From Legionella sp. (GTDB lineage Bacteria; Pseudomonadota; Gammaproteobacteria; Legionellales; Legionellaceae): a stretch of 14,138 bases of DNA. Positions 1 through 6,354 of the stretch are shown in pieces; within the stretch, counting starts at the first letter, position 1; each line of letters opens with the position of its first letter. Position numbers and translations under genes: made by a program. The stretch is from positions 1 to 14,138 of the forward strand of contig SCSO01000177.1 in NCBI GenBank assembly GCA_004297865.1, read 5' to 3'. The notes under the pieces are model-generated. The model searched no databases. It was not told the DNA's origin and worked only from the letters and a program-made list of their open reading frames with translations.

Positions 1-1
1 C

Positions 2-112
2 CTATTGGTAAAGCCAACATTTATGGTATTCGCGTTAGTAGTCATCGGCGCATTAGATAGTTTATTTAATTTTAGATTATTTCTCCCTGTACGGGTGAGA
101 GAGTCAACTTAA
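2..112 (+). CDS. C-terminal end of a DUF2232-type membrane protein (partial)
   Basis: The left edge cuts this gene; only the last 36 codons are present, in the frame starting at base 2 and ending in TAA at 110-112. The visible peptide contains a hydrophobic stretch followed by the tail IGALDSLFNFRLFLPVR. A final membrane helix followed by a D-S-x-F-(N/D)-F-R tail is, from memory, typical of the DUF2232 (YybS-like) integral membrane proteins encoded between rpsR and rplI in Legionella- and Pseudomonas-like bacteria. The position directly upstream of rplI (11 bp gap) supports this and suggests the rpsF-rpsR-DUF2232-rplI operon. Function is unknown for the family. The identification rests on a short tail plus context. 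Confidence 0.65.
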   Translation, partial: LLVKPTFMVFALVVIGALDSLFNFRLFLPVRVREST

Positions 113-123
113 GGGGTTTTAAG

Positions 124-573
124 ATGGAAGTTATCTTATTAGAGAAAGTTCGTAATTTAGGAAACTTGGGCGATAAAGTCCATGTAAAATCAGGTTATGG
201 TCGTAATTTTTTGATTCCACAAAACAAGGCCGTATTCGCTACTGAAAAAAATATAGAACATTTCGAAGCGCGTCGTGCAGAACTTGAAAAGAAAGCACAG
301 CAATCTTTAGCGACTGCAGAACAACGTGCTGCTAAATTTAATGACACTACTTTGGTCGTTAATGCGTTGGCTAGTGACGAAGGTAAATTATATGGTTCTG
401 TTGGTGTCAACGAGATTAAAGATGCGTTAACTGAGCGTTCTATTGAAGTGAGCAAACGTGAAATCGTTATGCCTGAAGGTCCTATTCATTCCATTGGTAA
501 TTACACGGTCGAAATTCACGTTCATAGTGATGTCGTAGCTACTCTACAGATTGAAATTGTTCCTGCTAAATAA
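124..573 (+). CDS. rplI: 50S ribosomal protein L9
   Basis: Component of the large ribosomal subunit that binds 23S rRNA near the base of the L1 stalk and helps maintain reading-frame fidelity. The 149-residue length is standard for bacterial L9. The N-terminal domain starts MEVILLEKVRNLGNLGDKV and continues with the Gly/Lys-rich VKSGYGRNFLIPQNKA segment (about 21-36), the family signature and rRNA-binding face. A charged connecting helix (about 41-75) leads to the C-terminal domain (about 78-149), including GKLYGSVGVNEI. The start is supported by AAGGGG at 111-116, just after the stop of the upstream membrane-protein gene. A strong terminator follows, so this is the last gene of the operon. 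Confidence 0.98.
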   Translation: MEVILLEKVRNLGNLGDKVHVKSGYGRNFLIPQNKAVFATEKNIEHFEARRAELEKKAQQSLATAEQRAAKFNDTTLVVNALASDEGKLYGSVGVNEIKDALTERSIEVSKREIVMPEGPIHSIGNYTVEIHVHSDVVATLQIEIVPAK

Positions 574-591
574 TTTTAGATTATTTAGATG

Positions 592-618
592 AAACCCGCT
601 TTATGCGGGTTTTTTTTT
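592..618 (+). terminator. Rho-independent terminator of the rplI operon
   Basis: An 8-bp stem, AAACCCGC (592-599) with GCGGGTTT (605-612), closes a 5-nt loop and runs directly into eight T residues (611-618). It lies 18 bp after the rplI stop codon and is a textbook intrinsic terminator on the plus strand. Confidence 0.93.
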
Positions 619-630
619 ATATATTTTGTA

Positions 631-660
631 GGGCGTGTAAAACATTGGCCCCAAACGCCC
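631..660. repeat. Inverted repeat, possible remnant of an interspersed element
   Basis: GGGCGT (631-636) is complementary to ACGCCC (655-660). Inside the 18-nt loop, TTGG (645-648) faces CCAA (651-654), so the stretch can fold into a two-stage hairpin. There is no T-run on either side, so it is not an obvious terminator. It lies just downstream of the rplI terminator and directly abuts a gene remnant. Whether it recurs elsewhere in the genome cannot be seen here. Confidence 0.4.
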
Positions 661-735
661 AGACAATGGAAGTTAAATTTAATTGAAGAGTTAAATCCAG
701 AATGGCGCGATCTTTATGAAGAAAACTGCGGCTGA
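661..735 (+). pseudogene. C-terminal remnant of a GIY-YIG endonuclease
   Basis: In the frame ending at the TGA at 733-735, the peptide includes WKLNLIEELNPEWRDLY and then a short tail. The pattern W-K-x-x-L-I-E-x-x-N-P-x-W-x-D-L-Y is the C-terminal signature of small GIY-YIG nuclease-superfamily proteins (COG2827, YhbQ-like, normally about 80-100 residues). The N-terminal GIY...YIG core and the catalytic Arg/Glu region are absent. Upstream, the frame enters the inverted repeat at 631-660 and then the rplI terminator, and no start codon with a ribosome-binding site is evident. I infer a gene largely deleted, leaving about 24 codons; it should not be functional. Confidence 0.6.
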
Positions 736-749
736 TTAGATCTCCTGGA

Positions 750-770
750 TGCCGCGAACAAGTCGCGGCA
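750..770. repeat. GC-rich hairpin, probable interspersed repeat
   Basis: TGCCGCGA (750-757) and TCGCGGCA (763-770) form a perfect 8-bp stem with a 5-nt loop, much more GC-rich than the surroundings. The flanking words CTGGATGCCGCG and CGCGGCACGTACG resemble short interspersed palindromes common between genes in AT-rich intracellular gammaproteobacteria and rickettsiae (from memory). It lies between the GIY-YIG remnant and the convergent amine oxidase gene and has no T-run. It may act as a weak bidirectional RNA stabiliser or terminator. The rest of the gap, 771-838, shows nothing I can identify. Confidence 0.5.
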
Positions 771-838
771 CGTACGAGTTGGTAGCCAATGGTCAAGGGT
801 GGTACTTGTCTCAGCGAAGCCCAATCTATATTTAATGC

Positions 839-2257
839 TTATTTCTTCTTATAAAGTTTCGCTATCTCATTCGCTGCACGAATCCCAGATAGATATGCAC
901 CAGTTACAGTACTGGGATCCGTAGATGAAGTGGCTTCCCCAGCAAAAAAGATCCTATTATCCACGGGCGCTGCCAAAATTTTATAATCCTCTACTGAGGA
1001 ACCAATACGTGGATAACTAAAAGAACCTTTGGCGTAGGGATCAGTTCCCCAATGAGTGATTTGATAAGAGGTGGGGTTGGGGATTTTATTGCCATAAGTT
1101 GTTTTTAAACGTTTCATAATTAGATCGACAATATCTTTATCTGAATGCTTTTCGAGCTCACTCGCAAAATCACCAGTAGTAAAAACTAATAAAATTGGTT
1201 GCTTAGAGCGAGGGTAATAATTCATTACTTCAAAATCTTCATGTGAATCTTCTTTTTTTGATAAAAAGACTAACCATTCTGCTTTAAGATCCCAAAAAGG
1301 TTTATCGAATAGTAGAAAGGCTTTGTTGTAAACGCCCATACCTATACGTTGAATTGCGGCCAATTTGTCTTTAGGTAAAGTGGGGCTAAATTCAATTGTA
1401 TTGGCTTTTAGAACGCCTAAGGGTAGGGTAGAAAGTAGATATTTAGCTTTATACTGTTTATTGTCCTTAGTGTATACCGTGACTCCTTCTTTATCATAAA
1501 CAATTTTAGTTACTACTTGATTGAGAAAAATAGGAATGTCTTGGGTGAGCTTGCTGAGCAATTGTGAATAGCCGTGAGTAAAGATCACATCTGCGCCACT
1601 AGTTACTGATTGAGTATCATTCGCCACCTTATAGGAAGTATTGGCAATGTTGGCGCCATTCTCATATTCACCGCTGTCTCCGTTGATATGCACTAATAAA
1701 TCCAAGCTATCTTGATTCATTGGATTTATTTTCATATAGTCTTGGAGAGCATCAGTAATCGAGTAGTTATTACTGAAAGAAGATGCGTGATCATCAAGAT
1801 AAGTAATAAATTTTTTAATTTGTTCTAAAGCAATACCAAATCTTTTTTGACTGAATTTTTTTCCGTTAGCATCAAAGATAGTGGCTGATTCCAACATGGA
1901 AACGGGACTTTCATGACTGTATTCGGTGGGTAAAATAGGAATATTATATTTTATTGCAAGAGCAGACAGTGGATTATTATTAATTTTATGTATCCAAGAA
2001 GCACCTAAATCAGTCGCTGTTCCCCAGGGCTGTATGGTATAAACTCTTCCGCCTATACGGTCTCTAGCTTCTAAAATGATCGCATGAATGCCTTGTTGAT
2101 TGAGTTGGTTGGCAGCAATGATCCCAGAAACACCTGCGCCTATAATAATCACTTCTACGGGTTTGGAATTAGCGAAGGCTCCCTGCATACTAAACAAAGA
2201 GCTCAAAAATAAACAGGTTAAAGAAAAAAATCTACGAAGTATGCTTGTTGGATACAT
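839..2257 (-). CDS. Exported flavin amine oxidase (monoamine/polyamine oxidase family)
   Basis: FAD-dependent oxidase of the MAO / polyamine oxidase / LSD1 superfamily, expected to oxidise an amine to an imine with release of hydrogen peroxide; the substrate is not known. Residues 1-29 form a signal peptide (basic ILRRFF, hydrophobic core, AFA cleavage motif), so it probably acts in the periplasm. The dinucleotide-binding motif is VIIIGAGVSG with the glycines at 40, 42 and 45, followed by E63 and the ARDRIGGR motif (64-71). The lysine that contacts the flavin via water in this family probably corresponds to K312 (GVYNKAFLLF). The C-terminal FAD motif FFAGEATSS starts at 437 and ends with GAYLSGIRAANEI. 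Its full length of 472 aa is normal. It is the last gene of a minus-strand cluster, 32 bp after the thioredoxin-like gene; AGG lies upstream of the ATG. Confidence 0.88.
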   Translation of the reverse strand: MYPTSILRRFFSLTCLFLSSLFSMQGAFANSKPVEVIIIGAGVSGIIAANQLNQQGIHAIILEARDRIGGRVYTIQPWGTATDLGASWIHKINNNPLSALAIKYNIPILPTEYSHESPVSMLESATIFDANGKKFSQKRFGIALEQIKKFITYLDDHASSFSNNYSITDALQDYMKINPMNQDSLDLLVHINGDSGEYENGANIANTSYKVANDTQSVTSGADVIFTHGYSQLLSKLTQDIPIFLNQVVTKIVYDKEGVTVYTKDNKQYKAKYLLSTLPLGVLKANTIEFSPTLPKDKLAAIQRIGMGVYNKAFLLFDKPFWDLKAEWLVFLSKKEDSHEDFEVMNYYPRSKQPILLVFTTGDFASELEKHSDKDIVDLIMKRLKTTYGNKIPNPTSYQITHWGTDPYAKGSFSYPRIGSSVEDYKILAAPVDNRIFFAGEATSSTDPSTVTGAYLSGIRAANEIAKLYKKK

Positions 2258-2289
2258 GGGTTACCTAAATGTGTAATTCAAGAAAAATA

Positions 2290-2847
2290 TTATTCTTTCC
2301 ATTTAATGTTACACCCTAAGCTGGGTTTTTGCTCTAATTTAATTGGCTCATGCTTCAATAGGCAATCCAAAGCACTTCGAATGGAGCTTCCAGTGACAGG
2401 AATATTATTACCAGGCCTAGAGTCATCTAGCTGGCCGCGATAAGCCAAAGCGAGGCTTTCATCAAAGACAAAAAAATCAGGGGTGCAGGCTGCATGATAA
2501 GCGCTAGCTATTTCCTGAGTTTCATCAAACACATAAGGGAAAGGATAATTCCATTCTTTTGCAGTGATAATCATATTTTCCGGTGAATCATCAGGGTAAT
2601 GCTCGACATCGTTTGCGTTAATCGCAATAAAGCGTACGTTTTTATCTAAATAATCGTTCGCTAAAGCCGTCAGACCCGCATTAACATGTTTTACAAAAGG
2701 GCAATGGTTACAAATAAACATAATCACGGTAGCTATATAATTTTGGTTATCATGTAAACGAATACTTTTGTTGGTAATAACATCATTCAATTGAAAGTCT
2801 GGAGCCACGGTTCCTAAGGGAAGCATGGTGGATGCTGTTCTTGTCAT
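2290..2847 (-). CDS. Thioredoxin-fold protein of the AhpC/TSA-like family
   Basis: A 185-residue thioredoxin-superfamily protein. The peroxiredoxin/TlpA-like opening LGTVAPDFQLNDV (about 11-23) leads to the redox motif C46-N-H-C49 followed by PFVKH, then the cis-proline loop C121-T-P123-D. A further cysteine sits in the C-terminal signature GCNIKWK (C179). This layout matches a widespread 'thioredoxin family protein' group of about 180-190 aa whose substrate is unknown; thiol-disulphide exchange or peroxide reduction are the likely activities. No signal peptide is visible, so it should be cytoplasmic, unlike its neighbour amine oxidase. It lies 20 bp after the membrane-protein gene and 32 bp before the oxidase gene, which indicates one transcript. 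A role in handling peroxide from the oxidase is inference only. Confidence 0.85.
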   Translation of the reverse strand: MTRTASTMLPLGTVAPDFQLNDVITNKSIRLHDNQNYIATVIMFICNHCPFVKHVNAGLTALANDYLDKNVRFIAINANDVEHYPDDSPENMIITAKEWNYPFPYVFDETQEIASAYHAACTPDFFVFDESLALAYRGQLDDSRPGNNIPVTGSSIRSALDCLLKHEPIKLEQKPSLGCNIKWKE

Positions 2848-2867
2848 AAGTAATCCAAAAATTAAAA

Positions 2868-3368
2868 TTAAAGAAATATTTTACAAAGAGCAATGAGAGC
2901 AAATATTGTATTTAAAAAAGCCCAAATGTATGAGGGATAATGTCCACAAAGTGCATTATAATAGGCATAGATTGAGATAGACAAACCCCCTAGAAAGAAA
3001 ATCCATTCATTATTATAAGTAAATCCTAGGGATAAAAGCGCAATACCGATAATACCAATTAATAAAAAGATACTGTTCTCTTTGCCAAGCATTAAATAGA
3101 AAATAAAAAGCTGGAAACAAAGTAGAACTGGGAGCGCAAATTGGATATAGGTACTAACTCCAAGCATTACAGCTGTATGTCCTGCACCTAGAATCAATTC
3201 TAAAGCGATAAAGTAAAGTAGACTGTAATGTATAGCTGTGATGAGCAGAGCTATAGAACCTATAATATAATAGGGCTGGGGATAGCCTTGGGATTGACCA
3301 ACTAGATTGATGAGGGCTCCGATTATGCCTAGAGCCCAATACCTATTTTCATAATAGAAATTAGCCAC
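2868..3368 (-). CDS. Uncharacterised multi-pass membrane protein
   Basis: I do not recognise a named family. The 166-residue product is strongly hydrophobic, with about five or six predicted transmembrane segments (roughly 11-25, 33-50, 52-75, 78-95, 98-116, 122-138, 146-165), short loops and few charged residues. The start codon is GTG at 3368-3366 on the minus strand, preceded by GGTGA. It begins only 3 nt after the stop of the secreted-protein gene, which ends in two tandem TGA codons, so translation is probably coupled. A 20-bp gap leads to the thioredoxin-like gene. Base composition matches its neighbours. The close packing suggests shared expression, but the function is unknown. Confidence 0.75.
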   Translation of the reverse strand: MANFYYENRYWALGIIGALINLVGQSQGYPQPYYIIGSIALLITAIHYSLLYFIALELILGAGHTAVMLGVSTYIQFALPVLLCFQLFIFYLMLGKENSIFLLIGIIGIALLSLGFTYNNEWIFFLGGLSISIYAYYNALCGHYPSYIWAFLNTIFALIALCKIFL

Positions 3369-3371
3369 TCA

Positions 3372-3872
3372 TCACCATTTTAGATAGATTCCTTTTGCCA
3401 CGGAATCTTGGATAACTTCATTTTGCGATTTATTGGTAGATATCCAATAATTGCCCATATTACTTAAAGCAAACTTCACTCGTGGATATTGGCAAACTTC
3501 TAAAACTTCTCGACAATCAACCACGGCGGTATTTTCGTTTTGATGTTTAAAACATTTAAAGTTTAAATTTTTCACATCTGAGGCAAAAGCAGCCCAATTA
3601 CTAGGCTCGAGCGTGGTTTGTAATGGTGGTGTCATAAAGGCATCACCAGTATCTTGTCTTTCTAATTCAATCTTATCTGTAGAGCGATTTTGAATTAGAA
3701 AGTAAGTTTGATCACCGCTTTCATTAAGGATCAGGTAATTTTGGTTATAACCAAAGCCTGTTACCTCACATCCGCGCGGAAATGGGCTTGTTGCTGCTGG
3801 AGCAGCAATGGCCGCATTAAAAAAAAGTGCAGATAAAACAAATAATATATTATATGGTTTGAATATTGACAT
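3372..3872 (-). CDS. Secreted four-cysteine protein, possibly EnhB-like
   Basis: Residues 1-24 are a Sec signal peptide (FKPYNILFVLSALFFNAAIAA, cleavage near AIAA). The mature protein of about 140 residues has four cysteines (C35, C107, C120, C127), so two disulphides in the periplasm are plausible, and it is rich in aromatic residues and N/Q. It ends with a conserved-looking stretch, FALSNMGNYWISTNKS, then VAKGIYLKW. It resembles small secreted proteins of Legionella and Coxiella, possibly the EnhB (enhanced entry) group, but that link is from memory and weak, so no symbol is given. GAGGA lies 5 nt before the ATG. It is the first gene of the minus-strand cluster that continues to the amine oxidase. 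Confidence 0.75.
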   Translation of the reverse strand: MSIFKPYNILFVLSALFFNAAIAAPAATSPFPRGCEVTGFGYNQNYLILNESGDQTYFLIQNRSTDKIELERQDTGDAFMTPPLQTTLEPSNWAAFASDVKNLNFKCFKHQNENTAVVDCREVLEVCQYPRVKFALSNMGNYWISTNKSQNEVIQDSVAKGIYLKW

Positions 3873-3899
3873 ATTTTCCTCGGGAAACTGATTTTAGCT

Positions 3900-3921
3900 G
3901 CTATTTTAATCATAAAATAGC
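3900..3921. repeat. AT-rich palindrome between pcs and the downstream cluster
   Basis: GCTATTTTA (3900-3908) pairs perfectly with TAAAATAGC (3913-3921) around a 4-nt loop. It lies between the pcs stop codon and the start of the secreted-protein gene. On the minus strand the centre reads TATGAT, which resembles a -10 hexamer, though no good -35 stands at the right distance. No T-run follows on the minus strand, so it is a poor terminator. It could be an operator or an mRNA structure; its role is unproven. Confidence 0.4.
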
Positions 3922-3951
3922 CAAAGTCTATGCTGCTACAAAAAAATAGCT

Positions 3952-4719
3952 CTATAAATCTTTGTTTGCGCTCAATTTTGCCATAATCATAGGATAATAC
4001 GTTCTATAAAAACTTAAATACAAATACAAAGCAACGTAAGCTAGGGATAAACTGAGCCATAAAGTATGTTTTTCTGGATAATATAAAAGCAAACAAAAAG
4101 TACTAATGCCATAAATAATCGAAGAAAGGTGCATCATTATCTTTAAAGACTTGGAGTCTGTAAGATAATCTAAACGAGAAGGATAAACGTATTTCACTGG
4201 TACAAAAATAAGCACACAAAGGATACTAAGAATTATTGCATTGAAATTCATCGAAGTATCAAATATAAACATGTAGAACAGTGCAATGTTCCAATAACAT
4301 GGGAAGCCTTTAAAGAAATGATCTGGGGTTTTCGCATCAGCCTGACAGAATTGATAGGCGGAGGTAATTGTCACTCCTGCAATAATCACTATGGCATATT
4401 CCGGAGGTAACATGTTCGGCTTAACCAAAAAGAAGAAACAGGGCGTGATGACATAATTTAAATAGTCGACGATATTATCTAAGAGGGCTCCATCTATTTT
4501 CGGTAAAATCGTTTTCACTTTGACTAGACGTGCAAGAGAGCCATCTACGGCATCAATAAAAACAGTGATACCCATTAGCCATAATGCAAAAACATATTCA
4601 TGTTGGTATATTTTATTAAGAGTAAATACACCAATACATGCAGCACTTGCAGTAAAAATATGCACAGCCCAAGCAGCAAGATATTGACTAGGTTGAAAGG
4701 TGAGTTTGCTTAGATTCAT
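3952..4719 (-). CDS. pcs: Phosphatidylcholine synthase (CDP-diacylglycerol-choline O-phosphatidyltransferase)
   Basis: Inner-membrane enzyme that condenses choline directly with CDP-diacylglycerol to give phosphatidylcholine and CMP (EC 2.7.8.24). The CDP-alcohol phosphotransferase signature is complete: D59-G60-x2-A63-R64, 12 residues, then G77-x3-D81-x3-D85. The 12-residue spacing, rather than the usual 8, marks the Pcs subfamily known from rhizobia and Legionella. Later Pcs-like features include YQFCQADAKTPDHFFKGFPC and WNI (about 121-144). The 255 residues with about eight membrane segments match the family. AGGA lies 6 nt before the ATG. It diverges from the succinate-semialdehyde dehydrogenase gene and is separated by 79 bp from the next minus-strand cluster. 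Dependence on choline suggests use of host- or environment-derived choline. Confidence 0.95.
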   Translation of the reverse strand: MNLSKLTFQPSQYLAAWAVHIFTASAACIGVFTLNKIYQHEYVFALWLMGITVFIDAVDGSLARLVKVKTILPKIDGALLDNIVDYLNYVITPCFFFLVKPNMLPPEYAIVIIAGVTITSAYQFCQADAKTPDHFFKGFPCYWNIALFYMFIFDTSMNFNAIILSILCVLIFVPVKYVYPSRLDYLTDSKSLKIMMHLSSIIYGISTFCLLLYYPEKHTLWLSLSLAYVALYLYLSFYRTYYPMIMAKLSANKDL

Positions 4720-4770
4720 TAATTGTCCTAGCGTTAATAAGGTATTAACTTCCTGATTATTGTGCTGATC

Positions 4771-4799
4771 TTTTCAAAGAGAACAACACAGAATATAAA
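4771..4799 (+). promoter_or_regulatory. Candidate sigma-70 promoter for the succinate-semialdehyde dehydrogenase gene
   Basis: TTTTCA (4771-4776), a 17-bp spacer and TATAAA (4794-4799) give a reasonable match to the housekeeping consensus. The -10 ends 39 bp before the ATG at 4839, in the 119-bp gap shared with the divergent pcs gene. Prediction by eye only. Confidence 0.4.
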
Positions 4800-4838
4800 A
4801 ATAGTATCAACAATTAAATCTAAAGTGCAAGGAGTGTT

Positions 4839-6212
4839 ATGAAAATTCAGACTATTAACCCGGCAACTGAAGTTCCCTTGGTTAGTTATGATTGTTTTGA
4901 TAAGCAGACTGTTGAAAATAAGATCATGGCTGGTCATCAAGCTTATTTGAATTGGAAAAAGACAACTTTTCAGCATAGACAATCTTTGATGTTAAAAATG
5001 GGACAATTGTTGAGAGATAAAAAAATGGAGCTTGCGGTATTAATTGCATCAGAAATGGGCAAGCCCATTACTGCCGGGCAAGCAGAAATCGAAAAGTGTG
5101 CCTGGTTATGCGAGCATTATGCCAATCAGGCAGAAGCTTATCTCGCTCCACGAATAGTACAAACGGAAATGCATTTATCTAAAGTATGTTATTCCTCTTT
5201 AGGTGTGGTTTTTGCCATTATGCCTTGGAATTTTCCTTTCTGGCAGGTTTTGCGCTTCGCGGCTCCTACACTAATGGCGGGAAATACCGGAATCTTGAAA
5301 CATGCGCCTATTTCTACCGGCTCTGGTCAACGAATAGAAGCGCTTTTTTTAGAGGCTGGTTTTCCCGAAAATGTCTTCCAACATTTTATCATTGATAATG
5401 AGGGTGCAGCCAACGTGATAGCCCATCCTCAGATAGTTGCAGTCACCTTAACGGGTAGTGAACGGGCAGGAACTAGTGTCGCCGCGCAAGCAGGAAAATA
5501 TTTAAAAAAATCGGTACTTGAATTAGGAGGATCTGATCCTTATGTGGTTTTAGAGGATGCCGATTTAGATTTAGCTGCTGAGTGTATCGTCACTTCTCGG
5601 TTAAGTAATGCTGGACAAGTATGCATCGCAGCAAAGCGAATTATAGTCATGCAAAATGTTGCGGATGAACTAGTCACTAAAATTCAAAAACTCATCACTG
5701 AGTATAAAATGGGGGATCCTTTGGACCCGAAAGTGAATCTTGGACCATTAGCACGTGCTGATTTACGTGAAACATTGCAAAAACAAGTCGAAAAATCAAT
5801 AAGACAAGGTGCTAAATTATTAGCTGGTGGTATAATCCCCGAAGGTAAGGGTTTTTATTATCCACCTACGCTGTTAACCCAAGTGAAGCCAGGAATGCCT
5901 GCCTTTGATGAAGAATTATTCGGTCCGGTTATTGCGATAATCACCGCGAATGATGAACAAGAGGCCATCCATTATGCTAACCAAACTCACTTTGGCTTAG
6001 GGGCTGCGGTGTTCACGAGAGACCTGGAAAAAGGCGAACGTATAGCGACTGATGAAATTGAAGCAGGCGTCTGCTTTGTAAATGCTTTAGTCGCCTCAGA
6101 CCCGCGAATTCCCTTCGGTGGAATTAAGCGTTCTGGATATGGTCGCGAACTATCCCAAGAAGGGATTTTAGAATTTGTGAATATTAAAACAGTTGCAGTG
6201 AATGGCTCTTAA
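4839..6212 (+). CDS. sad: NAD-type succinate-semialdehyde dehydrogenase (aldehyde dehydrogenase family)
   Basis: Oxidises succinate semialdehyde to succinate with reduction of NAD(P)+, the last step of 4-aminobutyrate (GABA) breakdown, in the cytoplasm. The aldehyde dehydrogenase fold is intact: PWNFPFW with N131 (oxyanion), K154 (cofactor ribose), LTGSE (204-208), general base E228 in LELGG, catalytic cysteine C262 in GQVCIAAKR, EELFGP (358-363), and the closing PFGGIKRSGYGRE. The 457-residue length and the early EMGKPITAGQAEIEKCAW segment resemble E. coli Sad/YneI more than the longer GabD, hence the symbol; cofactor preference for NAD+ is inferred from that similarity. AAGGAG stands 4 nt before the ATG. 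It precedes the glutamate dehydrogenase gene by 142 bp, probably with its own promoter. The true substrate could be another semialdehyde. Confidence 0.88.
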   Translation: MKIQTINPATEVPLVSYDCFDKQTVENKIMAGHQAYLNWKKTTFQHRQSLMLKMGQLLRDKKMELAVLIASEMGKPITAGQAEIEKCAWLCEHYANQAEAYLAPRIVQTEMHLSKVCYSSLGVVFAIMPWNFPFWQVLRFAAPTLMAGNTGILKHAPISTGSGQRIEALFLEAGFPENVFQHFIIDNEGAANVIAHPQIVAVTLTGSERAGTSVAAQAGKYLKKSVLELGGSDPYVVLEDADLDLAAECIVTSRLSNAGQVCIAAKRIIVMQNVADELVTKIQKLITEYKMGDPLDPKVNLGPLARADLRETLQKQVEKSIRQGAKLLAGGIIPEGKGFYYPPTLLTQVKPGMPAFDEELFGPVIAIITANDEQEAIHYANQTHFGLGAAVFTRDLEKGERIATDEIEAGVCFVNALVASDPRIPFGGIKRSGYGRELSQEGILEFVNIKTVAVNGS

Positions 6213-6275
6213 TTGTGCATCTATCGTAACTTAATGTATTCCTATGAAAAATAATGAAATTTTTGCGCCAAGTTA

Positions 6276-6304
6276 TTGGGCAAGTGCTCACACTTTGGTA
6301 TATA
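6276..6304 (+). promoter_or_regulatory. Candidate promoter for the glutamate dehydrogenase gene
   Basis: TTGGGC (6276-6281), a 17-bp spacer and TATATA (6299-6304, overlapping TATATT at 6301-6306) form a plausible sigma-70 promoter 50 bp before the ATG at 6355. No terminator is visible between the two dehydrogenase genes, so read-through is also possible. Confidence 0.35.
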
Positions 6305-6354
6305 TTTAGAAAACAAAATATTAATAAATATTGCGAACCTGACGAGGTGAATCA

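Noticed and set aside
195..455. Minus-strand open frame inside rplI
   Set aside because: Lies fully antisense to a clear ribosomal protein gene; no family features.
3154..3339. Short minus-strand open frame within the membrane-protein gene
   Set aside because: Alternative frame of a gene with strong membrane-protein character; Ser/Tyr/Arg-rich nonsense peptide.
3938..3954. Possible pcs terminator (T-run on the minus strand right after the stop)
   Set aside because: Seven T residues are present but only a 4-bp stem with a 2-nt loop could precede them, too weak for an intrinsic terminator.
4734..4982. Minus-strand open frame across the pcs/dehydrogenase gap
   Set aside because: Overlaps the start of the dehydrogenase gene and its promoter region, has no ribosome-binding site or recognisable features, and would compete with the clear divergent layout.
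6213..6354. Riboswitch or attenuator before glutamate dehydrogenase
   Set aside because: The 142-bp gap shows a candidate promoter and ribosome-binding site but no stable paired stems or leader peptide.
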